Counted from the stretch's first letter, positions 1 to 13,640 are shown. The stretch is DNA of 64,000 bases from Artemisia argyi (GCA_030686995.1 CM060688.1:202158718-202222717), one strand, 5' to 3'. The notes: generated from the sequence alone by a model not told the origin. A program made the numbers and translations.

Positions 1-1499
1 TCTTTTTAATCCGTTCTTTCGCCTACGGATTCGTTTTTGAAAGTATTTTCTAAAAATTTTGCCAAAGTTTCCTTTGTGTTTACTGATTTTCCAGAATTTA
101 CCAAAATGGGACAGAATGTTTAGATAGTTGTTACAAACCCATTTTTCATGTCCAAAACTAGTTTATACTTCAACCAAATCTCTTGCAAACACCACAAAAC
201 TATACTAATCCTACCATACACCTTCTTAGGGTGCCATGGGTTCCTAATGACTAGTAATCAAGTTAATTTAACAAGGGAACACCTAAATCACAATCTAGGG
301 TTTGTATGTTCAAAAAGTATACAAAAATAAAGTGGTATAACTAGTTTGTGCATGAAATTAAGCATGAATACCATAAGATACATATGTTAATTAGATGAAA
401 ACATGAAAATAATTTTGAATACTCACTTTGAAATAATAGGTGGTGAGATGATTAGAAAACTTGGATTACTTGTGTTTTTGTGGTATGATTCTTGATTAGG
501 ATGATGAAATGAACAACTTTGATGCTTTGTACTTTGAAAAACAATGGATGGATCATGTTTTCATGGTTTGGTCGTGGGTTTAGAGAAAGAGGTGAAGAAA
601 AATGAGTTTTTGATTTTTGATCTAAGTATATATGTGTAAAAAGGTGTTTATGTATAAAAAAATCTAAATCAATGGCATTTTAGTAAATACTTGGTCAAGT
701 TGACTAGATATTTTGAGGGGCGGGGGGGGGGGGGGGGGGGGGCTGCACATGTGTAAAAGTGAATGAGTATGTAGTAAGCTTGGTGTTATCTGGTTCACGG
801 AGTCGGTTTTGGTTCCGCTAATCGCTAAACGTAAAGTTTTAAATCGCGAAACGTAAATTCGGGTATCGTAAAAATATGAAACTTGAAAGAATGACTAAAC
901 TTGTCAAAATACTCCATAATAAAATATAAAATGAATGGTAAGTTCCATCGGGTTGCTTAAACGCTGTTAAAACTGGAAACGCGGGTTAAAAACGCGTAAT
1001 TCGCGTAAAACGCTGAACTGAAAAACGTAAAATTCCAAAACTTTTAGAATTGTCGTAAAATGAAAGAAAATCATATTTTTGTTGTTTATATTGTTTTATG
1101 GACATATCGGGGTGCCGGAAGGACGTTTAAACGTGAATGTAAATCTCGGACACGGCTTCGTGATTTTTGCAGAAATGATCCGACGAGCGCCAAACTCTCG
1201 GATTACCGTTAAAATAGTTTAACTTATGAGAATATGAAATAAAAATTTCGGACATGAATAGTGTTTTGTGAATAGTAAAAATGAATAGTAACTTCCGAGA
1301 TAAAAATTGGAATTTCGACGTTTGAAACAGGACATGAAATTACGAGTTGTGACTTATGGGTCAAATGGGGGAAAGGAAAACCCAATTTGAGTCCAAATAT
1401 TACTCTTAGGCCCAAGGATTATCCATAATTAATATAAATACAAAACCAAAGTTCCCAAAGCTTCTTTTCCTGCAATTTTGGTCGAACACAAGGAGAAGA
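1..1499 (+). mobile_element. Truncated LTR-derived sequence (Ty3/gypsy-type)
   Basis: No convincing coding region. The stretch from about 780 onward (phrases such as gctaatcgctaaacgtaaag and aaaatactccataataaaat) resembles, at a distance, the part of the 9168-12395 LTR around 11720-11850, so I read this as the remains of another gypsy LTR. A TATA-like tataaata at 1433-1440 followed by a short leader suggests plus orientation. It stops abruptly at 1500 where another LTR begins with TGTAACACC. The left end lies outside the window, so family and length cannot be fixed. Confidence 0.5.
722..742. repeat. Poly-G homopolymer (about 21 G)
   Basis: An uninterrupted run of G inside the LTR-derived segment. 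Similar G or C runs occur at about 38060, 46204, 47250 and 49514. Exact lengths of such runs are often unreliable in assemblies. Confidence 0.9.
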
Positions 1500-3151
1500 T
1501 GTAACACCCCCAAAATTCGTACAACGGAAGACTTACAAGCTTTCGGGGTGCTACTTGGATTGGTATACACAACACAAGTATAGCTAACTTGAAAGGAAAT
1601 TTTTATTAAATAAACATTTCAAATTTTAGTTTGAAAGTTTACAAATAGTTAAAAATATAATAGATACGGCCCAAAAGGTTTATAAGATTGGTCCCCAAAA
1701 CAGTATCAGAGTATTTGTCGATCCATCGTCCATGCCAGTATGCCAAGCCTTCAATAGTGATCATCCGCATGCATTATCCTATTCGCCTGAGAAAAACATG
1801 CTTAAAAGGTTAGCTTTTGCTGGTGAGTTCATAGGTTTAAAATGAAAATAATAGTGGACCTGAAGAGTAAGCGCTATGTGAGTCTAGAAGGCATAGATAA
1901 GCATTCCAATCATCAACACAAATCACAATCATAATAGCTTTCTTATCTTAGAAAAGATAAGTGGTCAAACTGAGCGGGCCCCTCTGGCGGTCACTAGATA
2001 GGTCCAAGAAACAGTAAGGAACCACCACATACTACCCTGATCTAGGCCGTTCGTAGTAATCTACGCATAGCTAGGTTCGGTAGCCCTAGCTTAAGGCAGA
2101 CACTACTTCAAATCTACCATAACTAGTCCTCACATGCTAACAAAACCAAAAACAGTAGCAGGTCCAAGAAATCGCTTTGCATGTTTTCTCCCCCAAGTTT
2201 ATAAAGCAGTAAACTACGCATAAAAGTGGGCCATGAACTCACCTCGATTCCAGCGAAGCACAATCTCAAATATATTAGAACAGGCAATAATCAAATTAGA
2301 AATATACTCTAAGCAGCTAGAGAGCCTCAACACTTAAGTTATCTCGGCACATCAGTCATCAGCAGCAAAGAGAGTATCATTTATCTGGCAACGGCGACTA
2401 CTGACTCGGCACTACCTAATAATATCAATACGCTTCAGAATAAATCTAAAATAAACATTTTCCAAATCCCGAATGTATTTCATTTTCATTTCCAAAAACT
2501 CTTTTTCATATCCGTTTTAATGTTTGGTATCGTCGTGTGTGTAGTGTCGACTCAATAAGACTCGAGTGAACTCACGCTTCCCAAGCATTCCACCAAGTAA
2601 AACCACAACAATCTACTGAAAAGCTCTTATGGTCTAATAAGTCCTCAAATTAAATTGTCAAATCTTATTGAACTAGTCACCCCAATAAACTTTACAATGC
2701 ATTCATCTCACTTATTCCTCCAAAACCACGTCACAACCTAAGGCGTCGTAGGATATGTCACCCATTATTAAACCTTTCCGACGTATCTAACGAGGTTTTA
2801 TGCGGGTCATAACCAAATGGCTCATTAGTTACATAGGTAAGGTGTATTAATGTCGAATATCCGTGACTCGCAACTATATACATAATGTTTAACATTAGAG
2901 AAAATCCTAGTTTTGTGTGCACTCGAAACATTTAATAACTTGTGTCTAATAAGCTTTCATTCGTAAAAACATTTAGGTTTTACTTTACGAAACATTCCCT
3001 TCTTGTCGAAAAATATTTCCCATTGTTAATATAATAAAGTTGCCGTCAAATATTAATTCACGTTTATTAGTCAATTAATATTTAACGTTAACGTTATTAT
3101 TATTTAACTTAACACTATGTATATATATGCTCATATATATACACATATTTC

Positions 3152-3155
3152 AGCG

Positions 3156-3253
<98 letters not shown>
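3152..3253. repeat. Compound microsatellite (GC)n(AC)n(TA)n
   Basis: A short (GC)n run from about 3152 passes into (AC)n up to about 3213 and (TA)n up to 3253. The TA tract resumes at about 3796-3873, on the far side of the insertion at 3254-3792. Confidence 0.9.
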
Positions 3254-3254
<1 letters not shown>

Positions 3255-3792
3255 CTGTAAACGAACTGAACGTTTAATGAACATTTCATGAACCGTTCGG
3301 CAAAAAGTTCGTTTATGTTTGTTCGTTTATTAAATGAACGAACATGAACAATATTTTACGTTCGTTTAGTTAAATGAACGAACATGAACAAAAGTCTCGT
3401 CCATTCATTTATGTTCGTGAACGTCCGATTATACGTTCGTTAACGTTCGTTTATGTTTATTTATTTATTTATGTTCATATATCATATCTATTAATTTTAT
3501 AATTTTAAAAATTGGTTTGTTTAAATAAAACAACACTTATAAAACAATATATTGTGAAGAATTTAATAAAGTTTATGCTTGTTTGTCAATTTTTATTTAT
3601 GTTCGTTTAGCGTTCGTTTAGTGTCTTAATGAACGAACATAAACGAACATGAACAACTCATTTTCTTAATAAACGAACATGAACAAGAAAATTCGTCCGT
3701 TTAAGCGTCCGTGTCCGTTTATTTGTTCGGTTAAAATTAAATGAACGAACATGAACGAGGCTCGGTTCGTGTTCGTCCGGTTCGTTTACAGC
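3254..3792. mobile_element. Terminal-inverted-repeat MITE/foldback element in a TA microsatellite
   Basis: The left end reads gctgtaaacgaactgaacg; the right end, reverse-complemented, reads gctgtaaacgaaccggacg, giving imperfect terminal inverted repeats of about 19 bp. The interior is packed with short direct and inverted copies of cgttcgtttatgttcg and atgaacgaacatgaac. It has no coding capacity. TA dinucleotide runs flank both sides, consistent with insertion into a TA tract with a TA or longer duplication. The superfamily is not certain, because the target duplication cannot be read inside a repeat. Confidence 0.65.
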
Positions 3793-3793
3793 C

Positions 3794-3795
<2 letters not shown>

Positions 3796-3873
<78 letters not shown>
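3796..3873. repeat. (TA)n microsatellite
   Basis: A near-perfect TA run directly right of the inverted-repeat element, presumably the continuation of the tract at about 3214-3253. Confidence 0.9.
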
Positions 3874-3876
<3 letters not shown>

Positions 3877-5193
3877 TATTGTATCATCTTATTTCATTTT
3901 ACAAGTTATTATTCATTTCGAGTTAACGAGTTCCGGTTATCACTTCCGAACTTTGTAATAAATAAATGTCCATCTATGATCTACTAATCCATGTCATGGC
4001 GTTGTCGGAGTCAACTATGGACTAGAGAGTCAAAGTAATTCCGACGTTGCGCAAAGTTCACAAGCATAAACAAACTATGCTATTAGCATAAACCACTTCA
4101 TCTAAAATAAATCAATCTAACCCAAAAATTGGCCGAGACTCGTGGTCTCGGCTACCCACAATGATACAATATCGTGAGCTCATGCTCATGGTTTACAAAA
4201 ATTATTTTCATTTTTGTAAATCCAAAACCTTAAACCCACTAGTTTCTAGCCCGAAAATTCAAAAATAATCCGAGTTGACTTGGTGGTGAGTCAACCCACG
4301 CGTAAAACGCGTTTTCTTACCGTTTCTTCACACGATCTACAAGCTTAAGGTGTCTTAATGGTGGTGGTGATGGTTTTCAGTAGCGGTGGAGCGCAGAACG
4401 AAATGGTGAGTTTGTTTTGGGGCGCGTGCACCATAGCAAAAGATAGAGGAGGTGTTGATGAGTGTTTTCATAGTGGCGGTGTTGTGAGGTGACCAGCGGT
4501 GATGGTGGTAGCAGGGTGGCAGCCGGCGGTTGCTAGAGAGAGGAGAGAAAGAAAGATATGAGGTGAAAATGAGAAGAAGAAACATGTGAAGTGGGAGGGT
4601 TAGGGTTTGGGTATATAACCCGGAAATTACAAAATAGTCCCTCTCTCTTCTATTTTTTCACAAAGGGTGCCAAAACAAGGACTTACAGTGTAGTTTTTAA
4701 TGAACTATCCCGAAAATATTATTCACGAACATTGTTAAACATCGTCAACAAAATCTTTAATCGCCACCCTTCACTTTAAATATATTTTTCCATTAAATTT
4801 GATAATTAACACGTTTATAAAGACAAAACGTAACCATATCTCATTAAATCCTGACTCTTACTTCCCGAGCCCATATTTGTTATAAAAAATCCTCAACACG
4901 CGTCTATTTATACGCCATCATTTTTAAATAGTTTTTTTCATAAATACGCCTCTATTTATTTCGCGTAGCAAAGCTTTATATACTTCATATTATTAGGTTT
5001 CATAGTGCCAGAGTCGAAGTAGTGCCTACTTAACGCACAGAAAAGGTCTAACGACATACCATTCCATACAAATAATCAATGATACGCAACACATCCGACA
5101 AAATAAATCACCAATTCTTATATCTCCGAAAACCGATTAAATAAAATTAACGATACATTTTAATTTCGGTTCTAAAATTTACCAGTTGTTACA

Positions 5194-8100
5194 GCCTCCC
5201 AGCCTCAGAAGAAACCCGTCCCGGGTTTCACATAGAATTACCCATCAAGATCGAATAAAGATAAAATAGATTCACTGAATTTCATCCTCAAACTCACCAC
5301 GTGAGTGAAGGGCTATCTCGGAATTTCCAACAAGCTCAATGACAACAATATGACTTGGCTTAGATTGCCAGATTTTTCACGAATAAGATTTCGACGAGCT
5401 CCTCAAAGGAGTTTGACGTTCATCCTCATGGGATAGAAAATTTTCAGCGATAACTTCTCCCGAAAGTGTGCTTCCAGATTACCCGTCAAGAGTCTCGTGG
5501 ACTTTGCTAAGTCCCGATGCAAGTACAAGTATTGTGAGTCTAATTCTAACAAGAATTCTTAAACGAAACATAGTAGCAAGGATTAAATTTCTCATGTTTA
5601 CGAAACGTATTTCACCATCTCTAGGTGATACCTTAATCACCCTGTTGCTCTACCTCTCAGATCTTACTATTCATTTCAGTGGTCTCACGAATGTCAATCA
5701 ATATAGCGAACTTGCTGTTTCCAATTCCAGCTTAGCAAGAGTTAGGTCGGCGCATACGACCATAAAGAGTTTTGAACGACATGATCTTAATGTCGGTCGG
5801 TTTTCATTAACTTAGGAACATTTGGGGAGAGGCGGATGTTTCTCCCAGCCTCCTTTCAAAGTTACTAATGATAGCTCAAAGCTTTATTCTCGATGTACTA
5901 ACGATTCTCTTACTTTGACCCTCTGATTGGGGAGGTTACGTAATACTCCTATTACCACTCGTCCCCGAGGTCATCTGCAGAGATTTCCAGAAATTCAGCA
6001 TAAAATGATAGTTTTAGCAAGACGTGATAGAAGTCGGCACTCTATGCCCGAAGTCAACTTCTCTCAAGAACAACGATTAATCTCGTCCATACTATTACTT
6101 TGTCGATAACATGAATATAACTAGATTAGATAAGGCAATCAAAATTTCCCAGATGGTATTACAACCACTATCTGTTCTTGGAAGTTTGATGACAATTCCC
6201 TAGTGGTTCTCTTCCACTTATAGACCAAATTATGAATTGACCCAAGATGTAACAGTTTCTTACCTGACGTCTGTCTCTTGACGCACTTAGCACTCATTGA
6301 CATGTATTGCCATGTCAACTTCTATGCTTGGTCATCTACATTACTACTTTTGATCTTAATATATCTTATCCAATCCGAAATGACTAGATTATCCTGACTC
6401 GTGCTCTCGTGCACTATCTAATCTTTGGATACTTCATGGGAAGGCATCCAGCTTCTATCCCTAAAGGATAAGATTACATTTGAACATTCCACGTATTCGT
6501 TCCTATTTTCTAACCTAACGTAAAGGTTCCAATAGTTGTCGATTCTTCTCTTTTGAAAATCTCAACGTGTGCCTCAATCATCTGGGCTGGTAAGGGTAAA
6601 CCGACAGTCATCCCTAAGGCTCTGACTGATAATGGTTGTGCTCCTTTTTGCTCATCTAGGAACGTTGGCAACAACATTCTCCTTACACCTAAAATAGCAC
6701 AATTTAATTGTTATCACCATGTAGTTCTATCTAAATACTTGTCTACTCTTTCTCGACGGTTCGTTCTTTCCTATCTAGGTTATGTCGTACCCTTATGTCG
6801 GGCGTATACTATACACCTTGTATGCTACAAGCATTGTCTCCCAGATTTTGGGTGTAAGTACAACCGCACCCAAAGTTCACTCTGGAATGACATGGCTTTT
6901 CTCGCACATCTCAATTTAGCGAGGGACGTAACCTACTCCTCCTCCATTCACATTATACATTTCGAAAATCTTTATACAGAACATCAAAATCTGTAAACAG
7001 TGTCTACGCTTTTCTCTAAAAAGTTAGGGTAGGTGTACTTCACCGTTCCCTCCTTAGAAGTTATCCTGCTTCCTTTCCCTTCACATCGAAATGTTTCTCA
7101 ATTCTTATATGAAACTTCAAGACTTTTCAAACACCTCTACATTTTCCTTCGAATAGTAAGAATAGGTGTACTACACCGTTCTCTCTCTATGGAAGTTATC
7201 ATGCTTCCTCTCCGCTTTCCACTTATTTACCCTTCACCTCTTCTAAGTTCATTTTACTAGGGTTTTGCTATCTCGGGAGACTTCCGCTAGCTCTCCCAAA
7301 ATCTCCCAGCAATTCCCAATTTTTAGACGTTTCTCATTCAGACTGGCAGGGAAATTCTCCACCCTTGATCGACTAACTCTTGATTAGATCCACGGAATTA
7401 CAGTTCACATGATCAAGAGATCTCACAGTCGCAGTCGAATTCATACTCACGGAGTTCCGTATTAGAGCTATTTCCTTCTCCGGCTGCTACGGTGCCACAC
7501 TTTGGTATCCTCCGTGTTTTCCCTATACGATTTCCTCAATGGTGTTAGGATATCTGGGGTTGGATAGTATCACAACCTATCCCATCAGGTTTCACATTTA
7601 CGTAGCTCGAAGATGGCTGACCAACATACACACTTTAGGGCTACATTAGCCGCAACAAGTATGAATGTAGTCTTCGGGATTTCTCTCTTCCCGATCCATC
7701 GCTGTTGGCGGTACATGAATCGCAGGTTGTTCCTTTGTTATTTCGCTCAAACCTTGGATTCGATCAAACTAAGTATCGATCTTCAATAATGGACATCGAA
7801 TTATTCATCGGCAGCTTATTCGGCTCTTGATAGATTGCGCATATGTAGAAACATCTATTCTCTTTCCTTATAGGTCTCAACAGAGCTCCCTATGATGACA
7901 GACTTTAGCCATATGAATCCCTTCTTTGACAACTCTGTCAATCGTTTCGAAAATTCTTCTAGCTCAGTAGGGCGGGTTGACGAGGTATTCGGGCTACAAA
8001 TGCAGCGCTATATCTCATCTCGATCTGAAATTTCACTTGTCTAACAAGTGGGATTTTGGTAAGTCGTCTGGGACTATATCTAAGGAATCTCGAACAATTC

Positions 8101-9162
8101 GCACGTATTCTATGCATTTTCCATTCTTCTCCTTCTCCTTCGGCAACAAGACAATTGCTCACTTGTTCCTAAAATCAGACGTCTGCTTCCTGAATTTAAT
8201 CGCCGTAGTGCATGACATGATTGCCTCAAGCAGCATGCATCTCTGCCACTTACAAGATCATGAGTCATCAGGAAGTCGTCCAACTTGAAATCTTCGTCGA
8301 TTTATTGCTCAGGATTCTAGAATTATCAGAAAGGTAGGGTTGCATAGGATGCTATGCGGAAGAGTCTCTTACTCCATGACGATAATTGGCGTAGCGAAAT
8401 CTTCAGGCTCCAAGTACGGCGTCGCTTAATATTGGATTTTATAGAACGGTAAAAGAATAGAATTGATCCTAATCGGAAGCTTTACGAACATAGAATGTTA
8501 AACTCATTTCTCAATGAAGGTTTAAGCAACCAGTCCTAGCATAACATGATTCCTACCCGAATTATACATAGGTGGCCAGTCTTTGTATAATTGAGGGCTA
8601 ATGATGTCATCCTAAGTTTAGTTACAAGGACAAGTGATCAACTCTTTCAGGTTTGAGAACCCTATTCAAGTGAATAATAGCAACCGTTAGAAGTTAATGA
8701 TGTGAATAGTCATCGATGCACGAAGTAAGGTAGTAGACGTAAGCGACGAAAAACAAGAAGCGAACATAGAAAAGACAAATAGATAGGTAAGAGATCTCGA
8801 ACTTGCGAGGTTCAAATAAGCTTATATCTCATACGATTATGAACTAAGGTCTCCGTATCTCGTCGCGATTCTTACAGACGTATGACGAAGGTCTCTCAAT
8901 ATCGAAACTTAGGAAATTCTACTTGCCGCCATTCCTAGGACAAATTTTCCTTGACGTCGCATTTTACTCCGGGTATCCTCTTACTTCTCAATTTTCCTTT
9001 AGTTCTACTACTCCCTCGTTTCTACAGCTTCCAATACTCATACATGCAATGTTCCTTCTTTCTCCATTTAACACCTGCGACACTAGCCTTCTGATCCAAC
9101 CCAGAGGTTGTCCAAACCAATGCATGGGTCTTAGATCTACGGTCTCTGGCTAAGTGTCCAAC
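5194..9162 (-). pseudogene. Degenerate Ty3/gypsy pol (Tekay/Del-like), minus strand
   Basis: No open frame survives, but translating the minus strand in pieces gives a recognisable pol in the right order from high to low coordinates. Near 9100-9160 is the end of a gag zinc knuckle (GHLARDRRS). About 8040-8110 gives RIVRDSLDIVPDDLP, the segment just before the reverse transcriptase. About 7905-7955 gives EEFSKRLTELSKKGFI, and about 7765-7850 gives the YRELNKL-like part of the RT (YQEPNKLPMNNSM). About 6790-6890 gives GAVVLTPKIW, the RNase H segment. The region ends at the purine-rich stretch against the LTR at 5193. Stops and frameshifts are spread throughout, so it is inactive. Integrase should lie between about 6500 and 5700, but I could not pick it out with confidence. 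Confidence 0.75.
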
Positions 9163-9167
9163 CTACA
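9163..9167. repeat. Target site duplication CTACA (left copy)
   Basis: CTACA directly precedes the LTR at 9168 and is repeated exactly at 17716-17720 after the right LTR. This fixes the borders of the inserted element. Confidence 0.95.
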
Positions 9168-12100
9168 TGTAACACCCTCAAAATATCGCAGCGGAAGCTA
9201 ATGTCACTGGGTGTTACTTCATAGCACAAAGTACAAGTTATAGAAAACGTACTCTAAATTAGACGTTTTGAAAAATTTCCATTCGATAAGTAATATCAGA
9301 GTTATAACATGAGGTCCCAAAATATAATATTACATAATTGTTTTACAAAAGTTTTATCGAATGATGAATACAATGCATCCCAGTCTCCAAAATAAGCCAT
9401 GCGACTCTAATGCTCCAATCCAAAGTTATGTCTAACCTGAGAATAAACATGCTAAAAGTGTCAACACAAAGGTTGAGTGAGTTCATAGGTTTTAGTAAAA
9501 GTAACAACAGTGTGGACCACAAGATTTCAACAACAACTGTAATTCAAATATGTTCATGTATTCCCATTGCAATAAGCTCATGAAACCGAAACCTTGACAG
9601 TTAGTTATGTATCACCCCAACCAGGTGCTTTGCCCTACACCTGTACGACATCAAATGACATGCGTCCGTTTTCTTGTTAGAGCGACCAACACGGACGGGG
9701 GAGTTTACCCCCAATAGATCTATTCACAGCATTCGCGCTTACTCTCATAAGAGTAACTAACGGTTCATGATTGTGGGGATTTTATGGCAAAAAAGGCAAC
9801 TTAGGCAATCAACAAATGTTTAATGTACTTGTGTCCATATGTAAAACAACAATGAGTTTAAGTATAAATGAGCATGTATTCTCCCCCAAAGAAATTCAAA
9901 ATAAGTAAAACTGGGGCCATGAACTCACCTTAGACTGTGGTGACGTAAGTAACACAACGGTGCCAGGAAGTATGGCTGAACAGTTACAGAAGTATAACAC
10001 AACGATAAGGAATCGATACGACCTAAGAAAATATAATAGTCGCGTCTTAGATATTTAACGAGAAAGTACAAAATAACTTTTATAGAAGTATTTATATACT
10101 TTTGACATTGTACATATTTTTGTAAGTTTACAAAAATATGAAAGTTTAGTTTTTATTAAAAATAGTAACAAGCCCTATTGATTAGTCGAGTTTACGTCCT
10201 TTTTATTAATTCCACCATTCCGTAAATATTATGTTTAAAGACTCAGCTAGTCTACTCTTCAAATAGTGGGTCTTCCACTTTGGTTTATGTCTATTTGGTC
10301 AAATGGTTCCAATTAATACTTATTGGTCATGTTTCGGCTTTTAGATATATACTTGTCCTGAATTGGTCGATACATCATTTCAATCCCGAAAACTATTTTG
10401 ACTTTTTTCTTATGTCCTTATAGCCTAGGAAATGTATTTATATGTTTGTATAAGGTCTCATTGTCTCAAAAGTGTCGTGACTTCAGTCAAACTACTAGTA
10501 AATACTTATAAGTCATTGCAGAAACGTTGGACAGCTCACTACAGTCCCACAGAAATGACCATAAGTAGAGTTCTACAACCCCGATTGAGGTGAGGTTTTC
10601 GGCTACGTTTAAGTTTATGCGTTAGCTAAATTTCATATAACTGGGCCGAGTTCCAGAAATGACCTTAACAGTAGGCTTTTTCCAATTCAAATCCGGTGTG
10701 CAGATTTTGACACCTTCTACCATTTTAGCTCCAGTTTACTCATCGGGATGAGTTATGAGGTGCGCCACCCGGCGAAACGACCACAAGACATATATCGACA
10801 GGTTTATCTTATTTCCTTAACCTCAAAGTTTACTGAGATGATAAGTTTAATCAATCTTTGGGGCTGTTGTAAATTTCCAGGTTTCTAATTCACATAGGGC
10901 TTGTTTAGACTTGTTTTCATGATTAGAACTTTATGTACAATGCCAAATACTTACAAAATCACAATTACATCATAGAAATACATAGAAGTCCAGTAGTCTA
11001 TTACAACCAAATTGAATGAAAATAATGAAAATAGATATATCTTACAAGGTGATGATGAAAAACAGCAACAACTACAAATCAACACATAAGCCCTTCTTGA
11101 ACATTTTCCTCTAATCTTTTGGCCATGTCTTGTACACCCTTCTTAATCTTGATATCAACCTTATATAACCCTTGTAAGATCTTTATAACCTCAGCCCCTA
11201 AGTACCTTGATAATCTTCTAATTTAACCAAGGAATCTCCAAAACAACACAAGAACTCTTATGTACCAACTAAGCCTTCTAGTCTTTAGACTTCAAACCAA
11301 CTTGCTATAGCCTTGGAGAACTCTTGTACTTAGTCTTCTACTTCAGCCTTTGATCTTGTGTAGGTATTGTTGAAATCTTGGAATCAATAAATCACCACTT
11401 GTACTAGGTAGAATACATCATGACAATCATCTTCCTAGTATGTCTAGCTTGTTTCTTGATTCAAAAACTAAGTGGTGATGGTGATATATTGGTGTACGGA
11501 TGAGGATGGAAAACCAAAGAGAATTACTAACTTTTGTGTGTTTATTTTAGATTAAGGTTTTGGTAGGAGCTTATATATGTAGGCAACAAATAGGTGTCAT
11601 GTTAAGAGACGTGAAGTACTAAGCCAAGGCCATGTGGTCCTTATGAATTAGCATGTACACGCCACCTCATGCTTGAGGTGGTGTAGCTTCATGGTGAAGC
11701 TAGGTTCTTACGGGGTATAGTTTGGTCCCGATAATTACTAATGTTAAGCCGTTAAGTCCTAAAACTTAAAGCCGAGCAACATAAAAATGAAATACTTACA
11801 AAAAAAGTCTAAACTTATCAATATACTCCAACTAAGTATATTAGATGTGTGATAAATTTAACGGAGAGCGTAGACGTTATTAAAACCTAAGGTTCAAATA
11901 TTACGTAAAGGGTATAGAGTTTATGTCAAAATGACAAAATGATAATAGTCCATATAAAATGTGACTATTGGTAAGAATAGAGTATATTGAACACATAGAC
12001 TTATCCTAGTCTTGTGTTATCGCAGGAAAAGTCAACACGATTAAACTTGCGTGATTACTTATAAAAGTAATTTAAATATTAAAATTAATACTATATGACA

Positions 12101-12395
12101 AAAAAAATAGTAATCAATTAAATTTGCTTGTTGAGTTTATTGTTGTGTCGATACGCGTTGTGTGCAATTTTTAGGTTTTGTGAGATATAGTCTAGTTAAA
12201 TAGACACAGGTGAACGAAAATGTTCATAGAGAAATAATTCAAAGTAGAGTGAATTATTTAACTTGGAAATATTTACCGGTAAACTGTCAGTTACAATAAT
12301 TGCTTTTATATTACGGTAAAAGTCAAATAGTCAAAAGTCAAGGTCAAAGGGCAAAATAGTTATTTTGCCTTAAAAAAAATTTATGGGTTGCTACA
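9168..12395 (-). repeat. 3' LTR of the non-autonomous element
   Basis: It starts TGTAACACCCTCAAAATATC and ends GGGTTGCTACA. On the minus strand a TATA-like motif (tatataag) lies at about 11570, followed by a long R/U5 of more than 2 kb. No open frame of note occurs. The sequence repeats almost exactly at 14483-17715. Confidence 0.93.
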
Positions 12396-12730
12396 GCCTC
12401 CACCAGTTACGGGAATCATGTCCTCATGATTTAGTTTGTGTGATTTAGTTTGTGTTATGAGTTGATGATGTTCCCGAATCTAATGTAGTGGAATGACAAA
12501 GCTTTCATTAGATAGACTTTTCTTCAAATTCGATACGTGAAAAGTGCTATGGATTCCACTTAGTTCTTAAGACAACTCAAATCTATATGCTACCGAACCA
12601 ATGCTAGTCAGGATCTTGAATGGTCCGATATTGAGATGTCTGGGAAAAGATGTGGGTATTTATGGTGAATTCTGATCTCACGCTCCCACGTGAAATCAAG
12701 AACTCTTTTAAAGTTTTGATGGGTGAGCAA
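12396..12730 (-). pseudogene. Rearranged 3' end of gypsy pol (chromodomain-side fragment)
   Basis: On the minus strand, about 12550-12480 encodes HSTFHVSNLKKSLSN, a phrase from the C-terminal part of gypsy integrase. About 12690-12660 gives FTWERE, the usual extreme C-terminus of the same polyprotein. The FTWERE piece lies upstream of the HSTFHVSNLKK piece, the reverse of the normal order, so the fragment is rearranged. It ends at a short purine-rich stretch (ggtggaggc) against the 3' LTR. Confidence 0.6.
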
Positions 12731-12859
12731 AAGTGCTCTATTTAATATTAAGATTCAAGCTAGTATTTTAAGGAATAATGTAAAGATATAAATGATTGGA
12801 GGACTAGCGCAACTGGAGAGCTTAATGTTGTTGGGCCAGTTGAACGACCAATTATTGCA

Positions 12860-13640
12860 AGACCAGCTGAAGGCTCTGAAGGACCAAATGTTGTGAGGAA
12901 AATTTGAGTCGCCGCAAGAGTGAATGTTGTACTAGATGTTAGAGGTTGTTCTTACAAGGATTTCATGAACTGCAAGCTTAGCAATTTCAAAGTCACGGAA
13001 GAGCGGCTGGTTTGACTCGTTGGTTCGAGAGGACAAGGTTTGTATTGCTAATTGGCAACTATGCTAAAAACTACTAAGTTAAATATGCCACAAGCACATT
13101 TCTTGACGATACTTTGTCATGGTGGAATGTTGTTGCACAACGTATTGGTATAGAGAACATTTACAAGATCGCTTGGATTAAGTTGAAGTAGTTATTGATC
13201 AAGAAGTATTGTCCTCCGAATGAGGTACAAGAAATGGAGATGAAATTTTGGGACCTTGCTATCCGAGGTGTTGATATCACGACTTATATCCGTTGTTTTC
13301 AAGAGTTGGTAGTAGTGTGCCCAATGATGGTCTCAACCAATGAAAAGTTATGGGAAAAATCCATCTACGAACTTCCACTCAATATTCAAGGGAACGTAAC
13401 TTCGTTTGATCACTCACACTGGATGAAACACATTAGATGTCTTGTAACCAAGTAGATCATGTTTTAAAGGCTTGGTCTGCCCAATAATTCAATAACGGCA
13501 AAAATAACAACAGTAACAACAATAACAGATACTATCTGGTGATGTGGATAGAGAGAGGATGTTTCGAGAAACAATGCCTCTAGAATCAAGGCCAACAAAT
13601 GGGAGGAGCTCGTAGGATAGCTTATGTGTAGGTGTCCATG
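12860..13640 (+). pseudogene. Gypsy gag fragment, inverted relative to its element
   Basis: The plus strand encodes a capsid-like gag in broken frames. SYKDFMNCKLSNF lies near 12950. An open stretch at 13195-13455 contains KKYCPPNEVQEMEMKFWDL and LPLNIQGNVTS, both characteristic of plant chromovirus gag. It is followed by an asparagine-rich tail (about 13495-13530). The element's primer binding site and LTR polarity are minus-strand, so this gag is backwards with respect to its carrier. Stops and frameshifts show that it is not functional. Confidence 0.75.

Larger units (their letters stand above)
1500..5193 (-). mobile_element. 3' LTR of an old Ty3/gypsy element (minus strand)
   Basis: It begins TGTAACACCCCCAAAATTCG and ends GTTGTTACA, i.e. 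TG...CA termini. Immediately to the right, read on the minus strand, lies a purine-rich stretch (gaggctgggaggc) of the kind that precedes the 3' LTR in these elements. This gives a minus-strand element whose internal region starts at 5194. A TATA-like tatataac lies near 4610 on the minus strand. At about 3.7 kb the LTR is long, partly because it contains microsatellites and a 0.54-kb MITE-like insertion. The left part shares the layout of the 9168 LTR (cctgagaa...aacatgct... then gagttcataggttt), so the two families are related. No matching 5' LTR was found: the sequence at 19250, where it should start, begins differently. Confidence 0.7.

Noticed and set aside
3751..3987. Open frame of repeated Ile-Tyr
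   Set aside because: It is a translation of the TA microsatellite and lies across the end of the inverted-repeat element; no evidence of a protein.
4355..4585. Minus-strand frame with a hydrophobic start (MFLLLIFTSYLSFSPLSS)
   Set aside because: It looks like a secreted peptide, but it lies in the R region of the gypsy LTR just after its TATA box, has no family and ends in a His run; treated as LTR leader sequence.
6553..6996. Plus-strand open frame of 147 codons
   Set aside because: Its opposite strand encodes recognisable gypsy RNase H, so this is a chance frame over the decayed pol.
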